Source of the DNA: Cyanophora paradoxa
Lineage: Eukaryota > Glaucocystophyceae > Cyanophorales > Cyanophoraceae
Assembly: GCA_004431415.1 (NCBI GenBank)
Contig: QPMI01000071.1
Coordinates: 477,554 to 541,553 of the forward strand
DNA: 64,000 nt
Reading direction: 5' to 3'
Shown: piece after piece, positions 33,991-43,573 of the stretch
Layout: every line of letters starts with the position of its first letter
Position numbering within the stretch: position 1 is the first letter of the stretch
Program-made: the position numbers and the translations under genes
The notes under the pieces: model-generated
Databases searched by the model: none
What the model saw: the letters and a program-made list of their open reading frames with translations, nothing else
Told to the model about the DNA's origin: nothing

Positions 33991-34572
33991 GCCGAGAGCA
34001 GGGCCGAATGGCACTGCGGCAGGGCCGCAGGATCCGTATCCAGATCTGCAGCCGGACTTCCCACGCTTGTCGTCGCGCGGGACAGCATAGGTCTCCCGAG
34101 AATACACAACTCATGTAAATGCACTTCTTATTATAATATCAACGCGCTCATCAGTTCTGTCGTGCTGTCGCTATACCTAGCTGGGGGGTTGCAATTGGGG
34201 CTCTATTGAAAGGATACGTTTACGTAACTGCTTGAAATTGGCTATCTGCATCTGGGGACTGGATGTCCCAGAGTGCGAAATGCAGAAAGCGCGCCGAGCT
34301 CACAAAGGTATGAGGCGAATTCGCGGGCCACAGTGCTGAACGTCGCCGAGGTCGGCGGGCTGGCCGCCGGGCGGGCCTGGCCCCGCGGCGCCGCATCTGG
34401 CGGGCCCGGGGGCTTGCAAGAGGAGGCGCCCGTGGCCCGAGACTCGGAAGGCCATGCAGGCCGGCGGCGGGTGCCGAGCAAGCGTTCGAGTGGCTTCTCA
34501 TCTTCTCCGGGCAGCCGCCGCTCTCGAAGGCTGCTGGGGCTGGCCGCTCCGCGAGGAACCCGGGGATCAAAT
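33991..34572. other. Intergenic between convergent genes
   Basis: An AT-richer part (34100-34330) and then a GC-rich part that is probably 3' untranslated sequence of the phosphatase gene to the right. No exon was seen that cannot be explained as an antisense shadow. Confidence 0.4.
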
Positions 34573-35405
34573 TCAGAGGCCGCCCGAGTCGTCGCTGTCC
34601 AGGGCGTCGTCCCCCTTCTTCTCCTTCTCTGCGCACGCGCACGGCCCGCATCAGCGGCGCCGCGCCGACCGGCCCGGTGGCGCAGGGGCGGCGGACCCTC
34701 GCTCCGGGGGCGGCAGAAGTCGACCAGGTCCCAGGTCGCATCGCGGGCGAGCGCGCCGGCCCAGCCGCCGTCCTCGTCGCCTTCCGCGTCGTACACGAAG
34801 CATGCCGCCTGCGCCGTCTTCATCGGGACGCCCGAGCCGCACAGGTGGCCAACGAGCGCCTCGACGCCCGGGTTGTGCCCGATGACGAGCGCCGTCGACT
34901 GGCCCGGCGCCACGTGCCGCACCAGCGCAGCTTTGATCTCGCTGAGGCCGCCCGCGTACAGCTCCGGCGCGTAGAAGACGAGCGGCTGCATAGCCCCGAA
35001 GGCCCGCTTCATCTCGTTCCACGTCTGGCGGCTCCGCAGGGCGGTGCTGCAGACTACAACCTGCGGCCGCCACCCTCGACTCTCCAGGAACTCACCCGCG
35101 ATGCGCGCCTCGCGCCTCCCGCGCTTCTTCAGGGGTCGCATCTCGTCCGTCAGCTCGCCGGGCACCTGGATCGGCACGCCGGCGCGTCAGCGAGCTTTTT
35201 AGCGAGCGCAGCTAAGAAATGCGTGCGAGGGAAGCGCGCGCACCTTCCACGAGCTCTTCCCGTGACGCATCACGATCAGGCGCACCGCATGCTGTGGAAG
35301 CGAGCGCGGCTGCTCGACATCGGCGTCGCTTGCTGACGCTCGTGCACTGATTGCGCCGTAGCTGCTAGCGACGGGCCCCTCGGGCGCCGAGCCCGCTGCC
35401 CCCAT
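34573..35405 (-). CDS. SixA-like phosphohistidine phosphatase (histidine phosphatase superfamily)
   Basis: Three exons. Exon 1 (ATG 35405) has a variable leader and VRLIVMRHGKSSWK, carrying the RHG signature with the catalytic His. Exon 2 starts VPGELTDEMRPLKKRGRREA after a CTGAC...CAG boundary, then CSTALRSRQTW (second phosphate-binding Arg) and ALVIGHNPGVEALVGHL (second catalytic His in GHNP). The SixA ending is AACFVYDAEGD and WDLVDFCRPRS. Exon 3 adds an acidic tail, KEKKGDDALDSDDSGGL, TGA at 34573-34575. SixA enzymes remove phosphate from phosphohistidine in bacteria; eukaryotic algal versions are of unknown target. The length without the leader fits the family. The leader may be an organelle presequence. 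Confidence 0.88.
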
Positions 35406-35575
35406 CGAGGGTACAGCGCTTTGCGAGCGCTGCTTCAGCTCTAGTTGACGCTATCCGCTTGGCTAGCGCTGGCGCCGGCTATGGACACGCGTCCTGGACA
35501 GGCGCAGTGATCGTAGTTCGCGGTGGCACGCGGATCCGGACGCGCACAGTTCAAGCCAGCCGCGCCGCAGCCGCG

Positions 35576-37285
35576 ATGGCGAGCGGCCCGCTGGACCTCC
35601 CGGACGAGCTCGTGTGGCGGATCCTGCAGCTGGCCTTCGGGTCCGACGTGCGGGCGGCCTGGTGCGCGGGGCGGCTCGTCTGCCGCAGGTTCAGCGCCCT
35701 GGTGGAGTCGCTCCCCTGGGCCTCGCTCGGGATCGAGACGGGCTCTGCGAGCTTCCCCCTGGGGCTCGCGGAGCTCGTGCGGCAGGGGCGCGTGCGCCTC
35801 TCAGCGGCCGCCTCGGTCACCTTCTCGTTCCCGTCCGAACTGGTGGAGGCCCTCGTCGGCGCTGCAGGGGGTGGAGGCGCCGCGGCCGGCGACGCCGCCG
35901 AGGGCGCGTTTCCAGGGCTGAGGGAGGCCGCCGCCGCGGTAGCGCGGTCGCAGAGAGTGCGCGAGGCGCTCGCGGACGCAGCTGCGGCGCTCTTAGGCGC
36001 CTCCGCGGCGTCGCCGACGGGCTCGCTGCGGTCCGTCGGGATAAAGCTGCCGCTCATGCGGCCGGCGGAGGCGCGCGCGGCGGCGCTGGCGGTCGTGCGC
36101 GCGCTGCGCGCGGCCGGCGCCTCGCTAGAGTCGCTGCACCTGCACGTCGTCGGCTTCCGCTTCGGCGCCGACGCGGCGGACGTGGGGGAGGCCTTCTCGC
36201 CGCTCGCCGCCCTCCGCCAGCTGCGTCTCGAGGGCGGCTGGCGCCTCGACGGGCCCTCCGCCGCCGCCCTCGCCGCGGCCGCGCCGGCCCTGGCCGAGCT
36301 CGAGGCGCCCCTGGAGGACGCGGCGGCGCTCGCGGCGCTGGCCCCGCTGCCCTCGCCGCCCTTCGGGTCCCGCGGGCGGCGACGACCTCGGCGGCGGGCT
36401 GCCGGCCCTCGCCGCGGGGGCCGCCGGGCGCGCCCTGCGGCGCCTCGCCCTCCCCCGCGACGACCTCGTCCTCGACGGCGCCGCCCTCCGCGCCCTGAGC
36501 TCCCTCTCCGGCCTCGAGGTCCTCGACACCTGCTTCCTGGTGCCTTCCCTCCCCCCCCCCCCCCCCCCTCCCCCCTCGACACCTGGTTCCTGATGCCTTC
36601 TCCCCCCCCCCCCCCTCCCCCCCGCCTCTCCCCTCCCCCCGCCTCTCCCCTCCGCCTCTCCCCCTCCCCCTCTCCCCCTTCCCCTCCCCTCCGCCCCCGC
36701 TGGCTGACGCCGCGCAGGTGGGCGGGGCGGCGCGGGGGAGGACGTGGCGGCGCTGGGCGCCCTCGCTGGCCTCGAGGAGCTCGTTCTGCGGGGCGGCGGG
36801 GCGGCGAGGCCGGGCAGCTCGGCGCGGGCCGCCTGGCGGCCCTCGCGGGGCCCTCCGCCGCCTCCCGCGCCTCGCCCGCCTCGAGCTCGAGCTGGCGGCC
36901 CCCGACCCGCCCGCCGCCGCCGCCCTCGCCGACGCCCTCTCCGCCGCCCCGCCCGCCCTCCGCCGCGCCGCCCTCCTCCTCTCCGACCCGCCCCCGCCCG
37001 CCCTCGCCGCCGCCCTCGTCGCCTGCCCCCGCCTCGCCGCCGCCAAGCTGCGCTTCTGCGGGCCGCCGCTGCGCCCCGACGGCCACGGCACCTTCGAATT
37101 CCTGCCCCTCGCGCCGCTGGGGCCGCGCCTCGGGGGCGAGCTCGTCCTGCAGTGCGCCTTCTCCGCCCGCCCGCTCGCTCGCTCTGACGCCGGGCGGGGC
37201 GCACTGCGGCAGCTTCGACGAGGACCCCCCGGCGCCCGCCCTGGCCGCCCTGAAGCAGATGTTCCCCGCCGCGGAAATACGCTGA
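35576..37285 (+). CDS. F-box protein with leucine-rich repeats (frame breaks present)
   Basis: Likely SCF ubiquitin-ligase substrate adaptor. The start at 35576 is followed directly by the F-box, LDLPDELVWRILQLAF and RLVCRRFSALVESLPW. LRR-like segments follow: SLESLHLHVVGFRFG, LRQLRLEGGWRLDG, ALRRLALPRDDLVLDG, LSSLSGLEVLDTCFL, LAGLEELVLRGG, RRLPRLARLELELAAPD and AAAKLRFCGPPLRPDG. The last exon is FDEDPPAPALAALKQMFPAA, TGA at 37283-37285. The intron at about 36541-36718 is poly-C-rich and contains a copy of the preceding exon edge. Frame changes without splice sites occur near 36370, 36810 and 36855. They may be sequencing indels in GC runs, unusual splicing or decay. An in-frame upstream ATG does not exist; the longer open frame to 35459 lacks one. 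Confidence 0.72.
   Translation: MASGPLDLPDELVWRILQLAFGSDVRAAWCAGRLVCRRFSALVESLPWASLGIETGSASFPLGLAELVRQGRVRLSAAASVTFSFPSELVEALVGAAGGGGAAAGDAAEGAFPGLREAAAAVARSQRVREALADAAAALLGASAASPTGSLRSVGIKLPLMRPAEARAAALAVVRALRAAGASLESLHLHVVGFRFGADAADVGEAFSPLAALRQLRLEGGWRLDGPSAAALAAAAPALAELEAPLEDAAALAALAPLPSPPFGSRGRRRPRRRAAGPRRGGRRARPAAPRPPPRRPRPRRRRPPRPELPLRPRGPRHLLPGAFPPPPPPPSPLDTWFLMPSPPPPPPPRLSPPPASPLRLSPSPSPPSPPLRPRWLTPRRWAGRRGGGRGGAGRPRWPRGARSAGRRGGEAGQLGAGRLAALAGPSAASRASPASSSSWRPPTRPPPPPSPTPSPPPRPPSAAPPSSSPTRPRPPSPPPSSPAPASPPPSCASAGRRCAPTATAPSNSCPSRRWGRASGASSSCSAPSPPARSLALTPGGAHCGSFDEDPPAPALAALKQMFPAAEIR
36524..36600. repeat. Duplicated exon edge with destroyed donor in the F-box/LRR intron
   Basis: CTCGACACCTGCTTCCTGGTGCCTTC at the exon end (about 36531-36547, donor GTGCC) recurs at about 36575-36600 with CTTCCTGG changed to GTTCCTGA, so the GT donor has become AT. 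Poly-C and CCCCT runs separate and follow the copies. Confidence 0.85.
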
Positions 37286-37647
37286 CCAGGCTGCGATTTC
37301 AAACACTCGCTGCCGGTCAAACAAGCCTTCGCGATCGTCTGCCGAAGGGGGGCGCGCGGGCACGGGCGGCCCGGAACAGGCGGGCCTGAGGCGAGATGCC
37401 TGTCCGCCTACTATCTATCCTGAAAGAAGGTCCGAACTCATCAAAGGGCTGTGGAGACGGGAGAGAAGGAGTGGGAGACAGGGGGAACAGACTAGCGTCA
37501 CGTCGCGGGGGCGAACCACGGCACAACAGGGGTCACTGCACGGTGAGAGAGCATTATGAGGGGGCGATGCGGCCTGCACTACAGCTGGGGACGTCAAAAC
37601 TGCGCTCGAGCTCCGGGGCGCCGAGGGAGGAGGGCGGGCGGAGGCGG

Positions 37648-39494
37648 CTACTTGGCGGGGGCGGGGGCGGCGTCCGCGGGGCCGGCGGGGGCGGCCTCGG
37701 CCTCGGCCTCCTCCTCCTCGGCGCCGTGCTTCTGCTGGAGGCCGAGGGCGTACGAGAGCCAGACCCACTGGGCGTCGCCCCAGACGCTGTTCGCGAAGCG
37801 CAGCAGCGCGATTGCGCCCTTGTTCGCTGCCTCGTTGCCCCCCAGCGCCCGCTCGATCCCCTGCTCCAGCCCGTTCACCAGCTGGTACCTGCCGCCCCGC
37901 CCCGCCCCGCCCCGCTCAGCGCCGGGCGGCGGCAGGTCTCCCGGGGCGGGGCGGACCGCGGGTTGCTGGAGACGGCCATGAAGCCGCCGAGGGTGACCGA
38001 GTTCTGCACCAGCGGCGGCAGCTCGTTCGCGCTCGACTCCTGCGCCCCCGCCGGCCCCGCCCCGCCCGCCCCGTCGGCCCCGGCGCCGGCGGGCGGGCGC
38101 GGGCGGGCTCTTTCCGACCTCGAGGGAGCGGGGGGCGACGGCGCGGCGGAGGGCGACGAGGGCGTGCGTGGCGCCCGTGCCGATGAAGCCGGCCGCCGTC
38201 CCGATGACGCCGTACTGGCCGCCGCGCACGAAGACGGTCGCCAGCCGCTGCGCCGCCGTGTAGGGCCCCGAGCCGGCGGCCGCCTGCTCGAAGCAGTGGC
38301 TCGGGAGGGCGTCGAGGTAGGCGGTGAAGGCCGAGCTGCCGGGCCGCGAGCGGTGGTTCAGGGAGAGCACGGGGGCCACCAGCCAGACCGCCACGAAGTT
38401 GGCCGCCGCCGTGATCATCAGGTCGCACAGCACAAACTCCAGCTCCTTCCACAGCCGCTTCCCTGCCGGGGCCCGGCCTCAGTCCTGTGGCCGGCGGGGC
38501 CGGCGGGGCGGCGGGCGGGGCGCGGACCGCGGGTGGCGGCCTCAGCGGCGGAGACGGAGCAGAAGCCAATGGCCTGCTCGATGCCGAGCTTGTAGAGGAA
38601 CTCGTGGTCGGCGAGGATGCGGGAGCGGAGCCCCGGGCCGCCGATCTTCATCAGCAGCGCCAGCGCCGGGTTGCACGCCATCCGCACGTACTGCGCGATC
38701 ATCTGCCGCCCCGCCCCGCTCGCCCCCCGCGCGCCGAAAGGAGCGAAAAGGAAACGGAGGCCGACCTGGGGGGAGAGGGCGCCGGAGCTCGCCGGCTGGC
38801 GCAGCTCCGCGGGGAAGGAGTCCAGGACGGCGGCGACGGAGCCGCCCGAAGTCCGCACGACGTGGCCCTTCTCGACCGCCACGTCGAGCATCGCCTCGAG
38901 GTCGCTCGCGCTGAACGCCGCCGACAGCGTGCGCTCCTCCGCGTCGTCGTCGCCGCCGCCGCCACCACCCCGGCCGCCGCTGCCGCCGTTGCCGCCGTTG
39001 CCGCCGGCGCCGTTTCCGTCTCCTGCTCCGCCACCCGTCCCCGCCTCAAGCGTCGCGTGGTCGCTGCTCGCTGCGCGCGCGGCGCCGTCGACGGCGACGG
39101 GCTCGGAATGAATCGCGATGTCCTCGCTCGACTCGCTCTGCTCCTGCGCGGCGCCCGAAGTGCTCGGAGCCGGGGTCTCGTTCAAGATCGGTTGCGGCGG
39201 CCGGGCGATGATGCTGTCGGGCTGGCGGTGCGAGGAACGCCGTGCAATGTAATCCCAGTTCCTGCCGACAGCGAACACCCGAGCCTGCAAGCGGGAGGCG
39301 GTCAGGGAGGGACGGTGTTCAAAGCGGAGTGGGGATCGCGGCACCTGCGGGAGCGCGGGCTGTGCTTGTCTGCTGCGCCCGATCCTTGCGGCATTGCAGA
39401 CCGCCTCGGCGCGCGCGGCGGTGAACGGAATCGGGGCGATGCTCTGGCCGGCCGAAGCTGGAGATGCGGCGAGAGCGAACATGGTCCGCTGCAT
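37648..39494 (-). CDS. RETICULATA-related plastid protein (DUF3411)
   Basis: The plant/algal RETICULATA-related family consists of plastid envelope proteins affecting leaf-cell and chloroplast development and possibly metabolite exchange. Start ATG 39492-39494, MQRTMFALAASPASAGQ, with an Arg/Ala/Pro-rich leader suitable for plastid import and a glycine/acidic linker. Family core: ALSPQ|MIAQYVRMACNPALALL, GGPGLRSRILADHEFLYKLG, IEQAIGFC, ELEFVLCDLMITAAANFVAV, WLVAPVLSLNH, QRLATVFVRGGQYGVIGTAA (hydrophobic, membrane), GGFMAVSSNPR|YQLVNGLEQG, RFANSVWGDAQWVWLSYALG. The tail is acidic then Ala/Pro-rich, TAG at 37648-37650. Five or six exons. This gene is the best evidence for a plastid-bearing host. 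Confidence 0.87.
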
Positions 39495-39765
39495 CTCGGC
39501 GCCCACCGCGTGCGGCCTGCAAGCTCAGGTCGGGCGCAGATAGGCGGCTGGGTTGGGTACGCAATTCACACGGTCCAGTTCAGCTTGCATCTCACGACCA
39601 CTTCGCCCCCGCGCCGGTTGCTTGCGTAACTAGAGTAGAATTCGTGTCTTCTGAGCCCGGTTTCCCGTGCATCTTATCCGCGACGATCGACCTGTAGGCT
39701 GTAGCGGCTTCGAGCCTGAACGACGATCGGCCGACCCTCGACTCGCGAAGCGAGTCGGAAGAAGA

Positions 39766-41430
39766 ATGGCGGATGCTCCGCCGTCGCCACCGCGAGAGCA
39801 CATGCCTACGCTGGACCTTCGCAGGAAGGCAGCGGAAGTGCCGCCTGGGTGGGCTCTCGAGAAGCTCATTATCGAGGATTCGTTGATAGGTGCAGTCCGC
39901 GTCGATCCCCTCGCGCCCATTACACCGACGAGACGCGCGTCGCCCCTCGCAGACCACACGAACGCCGTGCGTTGCCTGTTATCGCAAGGGGACAACACGC
40001 TCTTCTCCGGAGGTGACGACAACGTCGTGAAGGTGCACTTCAAGCTGGGCGGAAACGCTCCGGCGTGGCCGTGGCCTGATCATGAGCGCGCGTTGCATTT
40101 GTTTCCCCCGCGCAGCTGTGGGACCTTGAGTCGATGCACCCCACATGGAACTTCACGGGCCACACGAACTGGCTCACGCAGCTAGCTATCGATGCCGACG
40201 GGATGCAATTGTTCAGCGGTGCGTGGCTTGACGCTGGTGGCGGTACCGTCTGGTCGCCTCCTGACCGCCTGTACCTCAGCGAGCTATGATACGACGATCA
40301 GGATCTGGGATCTGCACAAGGGTGTCTGCAAGGGTGCGGCCCTCCCCAGGGCGGTCGGTGTGAGCGGCCGCGCGGCGCTCACTCGAAGCGCAGGCGTGCT
40401 GGAAGGGCACACGAAGCCGGTGCTCACGTTGCAGAACGCGGGAGGGAACGTCGTGTACTCGAGCGGCGTCGACAAGTCCGTGCGGGTGCGTCGCCCCCGC
40501 CCCCTGCCCCCTGCGCCCCGTTCCCGTGGCCGGCATCGAACGGCGGGTCGGGTGGGCAGGTGTGGGACGCGCGGACGCACAAGTGCGAGCAGAACGCAGA
40601 GTCGCATACTGACGCGGTCACTTCTTCGGCGCTGCACGGGAACCACGTGATCACGGGCTCGCGGGACGGCCTCATCATCGTGCGCCGTGCCGCTCGGGCG
40701 GGCGCGCGGGGCCGTGGTCTGGGCCCGGGCCGGGGCCGACGGGGCGGGGGCGCGGGGGCGCGCAGCTGTGGGACCGGGCGACGATGACGCCGGTGAAGCG
40801 GATCAAGGCGCACAGCGAGTGGGTGCTCTCGCTGCTCGTCTCGGAGGACGTCCTCTACTCGGGCAGCGACGACAACTCGATCAAGCTCTGGGACCTCTCC
40901 GTCGCCGGCGGCGACAACCTCCACCAGCTCGCCGCCTTCCGCGGCCACCGCAACGGCGTCCGGTCCGCCCCCCCGCCCGCCCCGCCCCGCCCCGCCCCGC
41001 CCCGTCCGACGGCGCCCGGGCGGCAGTTCGCTTGCGATCTCGCAGGAGGGCGGCGCCCTCTTCTCCGGCGCCGTCGACGACACGATCGGGGTGCGCGCCG
41101 CGCGCCACGCCGCCGCGCGCCGCCGCCTGACGCCTGACGCCGGCGGGGCGGCAGGTGTGGGACCTGAAGCAGCGGAAGATGGTCGACCTGCTGCAGCTCC
41201 CCAGCAAGCGCCTCACGAAGAGCGAGGACAGGCCGTACCACACCCAGCAGCAGGGTCCGCCCCGGGCCCCCGCGCCCCGCCCGCTCGGCGGAGCCGCCGC
41301 TGATCCGGCGGGGCGCGCAGCTGTGCTGAGCCTCGCGGTCTCGGGCCCGCGGCTCTTCTCCGGCCTCTACGACTCGACGATCAAAATGTGGACCCGCAAG
41401 GGACGCCCCAGCGTCATCGTCGACAGCTGA
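39766..41430 (+). CDS. WD40 repeat protein (about seven repeats)
   Basis: Beta-propeller scaffold, partner unknown. Start ATG 39766 (MADAPPSPPREHMPTLDLRR). Repeats are visible as NAVRCLLSQGDNTLFSGGDD, LWDLESMHPTWNFTGHTNWL, SYDTTIRIWDLHKGVCK, LEGHTKPVLTLQN with YSSGVDKSVR|VWDARTHKC, SHTDAVTSSALHGNHVITGS, AHSEWVLSLLVSEDVLYSGS with NSIKLWDLS, FRGHRNGV with LFSGAVDDTIG|VWDLKQRKM, and VLSLAVSGPRLFSGLYDST with IKMWTRKG. Stop TGA ends at 41430. Four introns fall immediately before LWD or VWD. The propeller resembles TRAF7/zinc-finger WD40 proteins in style, but no additional domain is seen. Confidence 0.85.
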
Positions 41431-42090
41431 GGGCCGGCAAGCGCTCCGTGCGGCGTGGCCGACGAGGGCCCTGCGCTGGATCTTAGGCAGATTTAGGCAG
41501 GCAGCGCCCGCTCCCAGGCCCACCCCCCTCCGTGCTCGTGCCCGCGCATCTAGGCAGCTGCAGGTCTCCATCCAGCAGATATGTGGAGTCGACTTACATG
41601 ATGGTTGCCCGTCTTGCCCGTCATTGTGGAAGGCCTCGGCCTTCATGATCAGCTGAATAAGCGAAAAGAACAACGAAGAAGAGCGAGGGAGGGGGAGGGG
41701 TGGGTGGGTGGGGGGTAGCAGACAGTTGTTGCGCTGGCAGCAGTTGAATACGTTTGAACGCGAAGTCCCTGCTTCCCGAAATCGAACGCGTAAGGCTGCA
41801 GCGCGACTATCAAAAGCTTAAGCTACAGCGACCGAACCGCATCGCTAGACGCGCAGCACTGCGCGCGAGGGACAGAGCGCATACCGGCGCCCGCGAGCCT
41901 GCGAAGCCCGGCGATTCCAGCACTGCGAGCGAAGCCTGATTCAACCGCGAGCGCCTTTCTGAGAAGCCGGCACGCAAGCAAAGTCTACGCTGCACGTGGC
42001 ATCGCCAAGGGCGCAATTGCGCAACTGGACAGGCTTGGCGGCCCCCTGAGCACAGCACCTGCGGTGACTGAAGCTGCAGTGTCGTCTCCT
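41431..42090. other. Intergenic or 5' region of the next gene
   Basis: From about 41791 the plus strand is open without ATG in the same frame as the next gene's first exon (AAARGIAKGAIAQLDRL-like composition at about 41980-42040), so an undetected upstream exon is possible. The remainder, including GGGTGGGTGGGTGGGG near 41700, is non-coding as far as can be seen. Confidence 0.35.
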
Positions 42091-43206
42091 ATGCTGTCCG
42101 CGATGACCGCCGCGGCCGCCGATTTGGTACAGCTGTATGTGACGCCCTGCGAAACCTCCTCTGGGCAGGCCGAGCTCGGCCACTGCCGAGCGGTCGAGAT
42201 CGATGCAGCGAGCGTGCTGCGCCCGCTCTCTCCAACTTGCACGGCGGAAACCCGAGCCGTCTCGCCCGGCCGGGCGGCAGCAGGTGTGACAGCGCGCGGC
42301 TGCTCCGCCAACGCACTCGCTGCGCTAACGCACGGCAGCGCCGGCGCTGGGCATCCCTCTCGAGCGGCTGCTCGACGCGGACGAGGTGGTGGCGGCGAAC
42401 AGCGCGCGGCAGCGGCGCGAGCGGCGGGGCTCCCTCAGCAGCCGCCCGGGGGACGTCGTGCGGGTCGAGGTGAAGGAGCTGCGCTTCCCCGAGGCGGCGG
42501 ACACGGCCGTCGTGGTGCGCTGGAACGGGGCGGAGGTCGCCCGCTCGCCGCCCGTGGAGCGGGCCGCCTTCGCCCGCCTGCGCTTCGCCTTCGTCCTCAA
42601 GATCACCGACGTGCGGCCATCCGCGCCGCCGCCGCCGCCTCTGCCGCCGCCGCCGAGCGCGCCGCGCAGGGCGAGGGGGAGCTGCGCTTCGAGGCGCTGC
42701 GGCGGCGCGGGGGCGCGGGGGCGGCGGCGGCCGTCGAGGGCGCCTTCGCGATGCCCCTCGCCGTCGTCGCCCCGGGCGAGCAGCGCGAGCTCTGGCTCCG
42801 CTTCCGCCCGCCCGCCGGCTCCTCTGCCACCACCGCCGTGCGCCCCGCCCTGCCCCGCCCCGCCCCGCTCCGCCGCCGCCGACGCCGACGCCGCCGCTCC
42901 CGGCAGGGTGCCGCGCTGCTGAGGATCGAGCACAGCCGCGAGCGCGTGCCGCTCGGCCGGGCGAGCGTCACGCCCCCTCCGCGGCCCGAGGCGGGCCGGC
43001 CGGCTCCGGGGCCAGCCCAGCCGCCGCCCTCGGCGCCCAAGGGCGAGGCGGCCCCGCACGGGGCGGGGGCTCCCGCGCCGGCCCCGTCGCCGGCACCCCG
43101 AGCCCCGGCGTCGGCGCTGTACCCGGCAGGCGCGGCGCTCCTGGCGGCCCTGGCGGCCGTCGCCCTCGCCGCCTGGCCCCCGCCGGCCCCGACGGGCCCT
43201 CCGTGA
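42091..43206 (+). CDS. Tail-anchored protein with C2-like beta domain
   Basis: Family not certain. ATG 42091 opens MLSAMTAAAADLVQLYVTPC. A phase-matched intron (CTAAC branch site, CAG at about 42340) joins to PALGIPLERLLDADEVVAAN. The middle reads like a C2-type beta sandwich: RPGDVVRVEVKELRFPEAAD, TAVVVRWNGAEVARSPPVE, LRFAFVLKITD, GEGELRFEALRRRG, PLAVVAPGEQRELWLRFRPP and GAALLRIEHSRERVPLG. A Pro/Ala linker and one hydrophobic segment, ALYPAGAALLAALAAVALAA, end the protein eight residues before the TGA at 43204-43206, the arrangement of a tail anchor. Function could be membrane-contact or lipid binding; this is inference. The start may lie further upstream. Confidence 0.6.
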   Translation: MLSAMTAAAADLVQLYVTPCETSSGQAELGHCRAVEIDAASVLRPLSPTCTAETRAVSPGRAAAGVTARGCSANALAALTHGSAGAGHPSRAAARRGRGGGGEQRAAAARAAGLPQQPPGGRRAGRGEGAALPRGGGHGRRGALERGGGRPLAARGAGRLRPPALRLRPQDHRRAAIRAAAAASAAAAERAAQGEGELRFEALRRRGGAGAAAAVEGAFAMPLAVVAPGEQRELWLRFRPPAGSSATTAVRPALPRPAPLRRRRRRRRRSRQGAALLRIEHSRERVPLGRASVTPPPRPEAGRPAPGPAQPPPSAPKGEAAPHGAGAPAPAPSPAPRAPASALYPAGAALLAALAAVALAAWPPPAPTGPP

Positions 43207-43573
43207 GCCCCGCCGCCCCCGCCGCCCTCGCCGCCCTCGCCGCCTGCCTCCTGCTCTGCCCCGCCGCCCTCGCCGCGGTGCTCGCGTGGCGGCGGACGGC
43301 CGCCCCGCGATCGGCGGCGAGGCCGTAGCGCTCCCCTTCGTGGCATTTCTCTCTTCTCGATCGTATTTTGATGCGCTATGGTCCCGAAGCGCAGTTATTC
43401 CGTGGAACGTGTATTTTGCGTGTAGTTTGCGTTATGCATAACTTATTCAGAAAATAAGACAAGAGTATCAAATGCACCATCGAGGACTGTAACGCGGGGC
43501 ACGGCGCCGGCGGGCAGGCCCCGGAGATCCAGGTGTAGATTGAGGGGCGGCCAGGCGGCGATCATGATCATGA

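Noticed and set aside
35459-35575. N-terminal extension of the F-box protein from 35459
   Set aside because: The open frame begins with a non-ATG codon; the first ATG in frame (35576) is followed directly by the F-box.
35551-37363. Two minus-strand open frames over 400 residues
   Set aside because: Antisense of the F-box/LRR gene; Gly/Arg-rich shadow without family features.
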